A DNA stretch of 64,000 bases, taken from the NCBI RefSeq assembly GCF_024679245.1, contig NC_090175.1, positions 48,694,930 to 48,758,929 of the forward strand, read 5' to 3'. The translations under genes and the position numbers were made by a program. This document shows positions 61,840 to 64,000 of this stretch, piece after piece. Under the pieces are notes generated by a model. The model was not told the origin of the DNA. It did not search any database and saw only the letters and a program-made list of their open reading frames with translations. Origin of the DNA: Pseudorasbora parva (taxonomy: Eukaryota > Chordata > Actinopteri > Cypriniformes > Gobionidae). Position 1 is the stretch's first letter, and each line of letters begins with the position of its first letter.

Positions 61840-62050
61840 AGAAGGTCTTTATTAGCCCCTGGAGTCGTATGGATTACTTTTATGATGGATGGATTCACTT
61901 TTTGGAGATTCGAAATCTTGCCGGGAAGAGCCAGGATGTTATTTAATATAACTCTGATTGTGTTCTGCCAAAAGAAGAAAGTCATATACACCTACGATGG
62001 CTTGAGGGTGAGTAAATCATGGGATATTTTTCATTTTGGGGTAAACAATT
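61840..62050. mobile_element. Partial MITE, GAGGGTGAGTAAATCATG end
   Basis: GATGGCTTGAGGGTGAGTAA followed by a TTTTTCATTTTGGGGTAAAC terminus is the right end of the repeat type found at 9096-10115 and 23288-23521. The left end is not evident. The 92-codon frame here is part of the repeat. Confidence 0.5.
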
Positions 62051-62650
62051 TTTTTAAAGGTTATACAAGAGGTCACAGATAAATACATTGTTTTGACCTC
62101 TGTAATAAATGTTTCTATTAGTCGATATGTTAATATAGCAACATTTTGGAAGGCGATTTTAAAAGTGACGTCTATTGATTTCTATCTTTCACATCTGTTC
62201 ACTTTTATTATTTTATTTTTTTGAAGATTGTATCCTACTCATTTTCATCCCAGTGTAACTTGTACAAAATGTTTCCTGTTAATATATTGTTTTTTAGAAT
62301 TCACCCAAGAATTGAAGTATACATACTCCTGATATAAATGAAATAAGTGCCTTCCCCTTTAATTGTGATGACATCACGAGTCAATGTCATTTCCTGTTCT
62401 GGCCCCTCCTCTTTCTCTTGGCATTGGTAATGCACTGGACAGCTGAGGCTATTTTGGGCTGTTGATAATCTTATTTAACCCTTATTTTAATTGTTGCTTT
62501 TATGCTTATATTTTCACTCAAATTTATATAACACTATTTTATTTATCTGTGTGGTTATTTTTTTGTCATTTTACTCTTTTTGAGTTAATTTGTTAAAGTG
62601 GAAATGAAGCACATGCTGACAGGTGTACATATTCATTTTAGGTAAGAGGA

Positions 62651-62830
62651 TGACTCTCACGTGTGTAAAGAGGCTGCTTATGTTTGTTCTAATCAGGTAT
62701 GTTTTCTGTTATGTTTATTTTCTTGTTTAATATGATTATATGATCTTTGCATTGGTGATGCACTGGAGAGGAAACGAGGGTGACTCTCACATGTGTAAAG
62801 AGGCTGCTTTTATTTGTTCTAATCAGGTTT
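62651..62830. repeat. 130-bp tandem duplication
   Basis: TGACTCTCACRTGTGTAAAG then AGGCTGCTT.T.TTTGTTCTAATCAGG occurs at 62651 and again at 62781. GCATTGGTRATGCACTGGA likewise appears before both (62420, 62749). Confidence 0.75.
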
Positions 62831-63212
62831 AAAAGATCAGCGATCCTCTTCTTCCCAACACACACACAACACACCGCAGAGAACAGACCAGTTGCACCAG
62901 CTGACGTAACCTCTAACTCGTTTCTCTTTAGCCATCTGTTAAAGATTTACCTTTAAATTACATTCATGCATTTGGCAGAAGCTTTTACCCAAAGTGACAC
63001 TTATTACAGGGACAATCCCCCTGGAGCAACATACTGGTGGTGTCGACTGCTGGGATCAAACCAGTAACCTATTGTGTATCAGTTCAGTAGTTTAACCCAC
63101 TTGACCACATCTCCGCCAAACCGTTCGATTATTTTCAGTAACACTTTAGTATGGGAACACATTAACTATTAACTACAACATTTCCCACAATAAATTCCTA
63201 ATTTACTGCTTA
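62831..63212. other. No gene recognised
   Basis: The segment 62950-63115 (CATTCATGCATTTGGCAGAA, CCAGTAACCTATTGTGTATC) resembles a dispersed repeat, but I could not define its ends. Confidence 0.35.
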
Positions 63213-63740
63213 TTAAAGGAACACTCCACTTTTTTTGAGAATAGGCTCATTGTCCAAGTCGAAGAGAGTTATACAGATGAGTTTTAACGTTTTTGAATCT
63301 ATTCTGCCTATCTCGGTATCTGGCGGTACCACTTTTAGCATAGCTTAGCATACATCATTGAATCATATCAGTCCATTAGCATCGGCCTCAAAAATGAGTT
63401 TCTTTTCAAAAGTAAAAGACTTTACTTTTTCAAAGATAATATTTTTCCTATTTAAAACTTGACTATTCTGCAGTTACATTGTGTACTAAGACCAAAGAAA
63501 ATTAAAAGTTTAGACTTTTATACAGATATATAGATAGGACCTATTTTCTCATTCCTGAGTAAGAATTATGAAACTTTGCAGACGTACCATGGGTTCAGCG
63601 GCGCAATGATATTATGCAGCGCCTGAAAGTAGTTCTCAGATAGGTAACTTCCAATGCGACCGGTACTAAGTTTGTGTCGTTGCAGATAATGCAGAGTTGA
63701 AGCCGACAAATTATGTAGTGGATTTACTGTGCGATTAGCC
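63213..63740. mobile_element. 5' part of a probable P-type/THAP-bearing DNA element
   Basis: TTAAAGGAACACTCCACTTT followed by TTTTTGAGAATAGGCTCA is, from memory, the terminus of a common fish DNA transposon. It lies ~530 bp upstream of a THAP coding start in the same orientation, the arrangement expected for a transposon 5' end. This association is an inference. Confidence 0.45.
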
Positions 63741-64000
63741 ATGGTTCTGTGTGTTGTAAAGGACTGTGATAGTGAGTCGAAGGTGTACACTACCATCATG
63801 TGTCACAGAATACCAACGATAAACAAGGAACGAAAGAATCAGTGGTTGACTGCTCTGAACCATAGATATCAAAACACCGGTAGATTCAAACGAGAAACTG
63901 CGGGATATAGTCAGACAGGGCAAAGTGTATCATCCCCCATGGCTGTAAGTATAACATTATTTAAGTTTTTGGTTAGCTTGAACGACCAGATTGAAAAGCA
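63741..64000 (+). CDS. THAP-domain N-terminus, runs off the window
   Basis: From ATG at 63741 the frame stays open to the window end (86 codons). It begins MVLCVVKDCDSES, with Cys4 and Cys9 as the first zinc pair, then HRIP at 22-25 and QWL at 34-36. These are the landmarks of a THAP zinc-finger DNA-binding domain. The Cys-x2-His half is not seen before a good donor, GCT-GTAAGT, at 63945, so it would lie in a later exon beyond the window. It could be a cellular THAP gene or, given the transposon-like sequence upstream, the transposase of a P-type element. No lesion is visible in the part shown. Confidence 0.5.
   Translation, partial: MVLCVVKDCDSESKVYTTIMCHRIPTINKERKNQWLTALNHRYQNTGRFKRETAGYSQTGQSVSSPMAVSITLFKFLVSLNDQIEK

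Overview
The window looks like teleost nuclear DNA, most likely from a cyprinid-type (ostariophysan) fish. The only clear gene family is a tandem cluster of UDP-glucuronosyltransferase genes of the fish UGT5 type, whose whole coding region lies in one exon. The rest is dense with short inverted-repeat DNA transposons (several with perfect 8-bp target duplications), tRNA-derived SINE pieces, a Tc1-like relic and very long dinucleotide/tetranucleotide tracts. There is no bacterial or viral gene organisation.

Layout. 1-28 kb is gene-poor. It opens with a 4.6-kb block of a 19-bp minisatellite in two opposed arrays (1362-4942 and 4943-6003); the first array is itself a 1,792-bp higher-order tandem duplication. 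The remainder of this part holds nested MITE/hAT insertions, a THAP-like relic, a piggyBac-like relic and one candidate small minus-strand exon (11546-11617). 28-46.7 kb is the UGT5 cluster: five copies, all on the plus strand, with start codons 3.7-4.6 kb apart. Three are intact (28141, 36503, 45104; 531 aa each), one carries a 2-nt frameshift (32777) and one lost its C-terminal half (40615). At least four copies show a duplicated upstream module with a non-coding first exon and liver-type promoter motifs (HNF1-like half-site, HNF4-type DR1, and TATA in two). 46.7-64 kb is again transposon and microsatellite DNA, ending in the open N-terminal part of a THAP-domain coding region that runs off the window edge.

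How the genes work together. The UGT copies should encode ER-membrane enzymes with a lumenal catalytic part that conjugate small lipophilic compounds with UDP-sugar. Their first ~85 residues and the half after residue ~255 are almost identical, while residues ~87-250 (within the acceptor-binding half) differ. That pattern suggests gene conversion keeps the donor half uniform while the acceptor half diversifies. The best unusual observations are this mosaic, the conserved promoter module, two hAT-like insertions carrying a RecQ-helicase-like ATP-binding fragment, and the giant opposed minisatellite.
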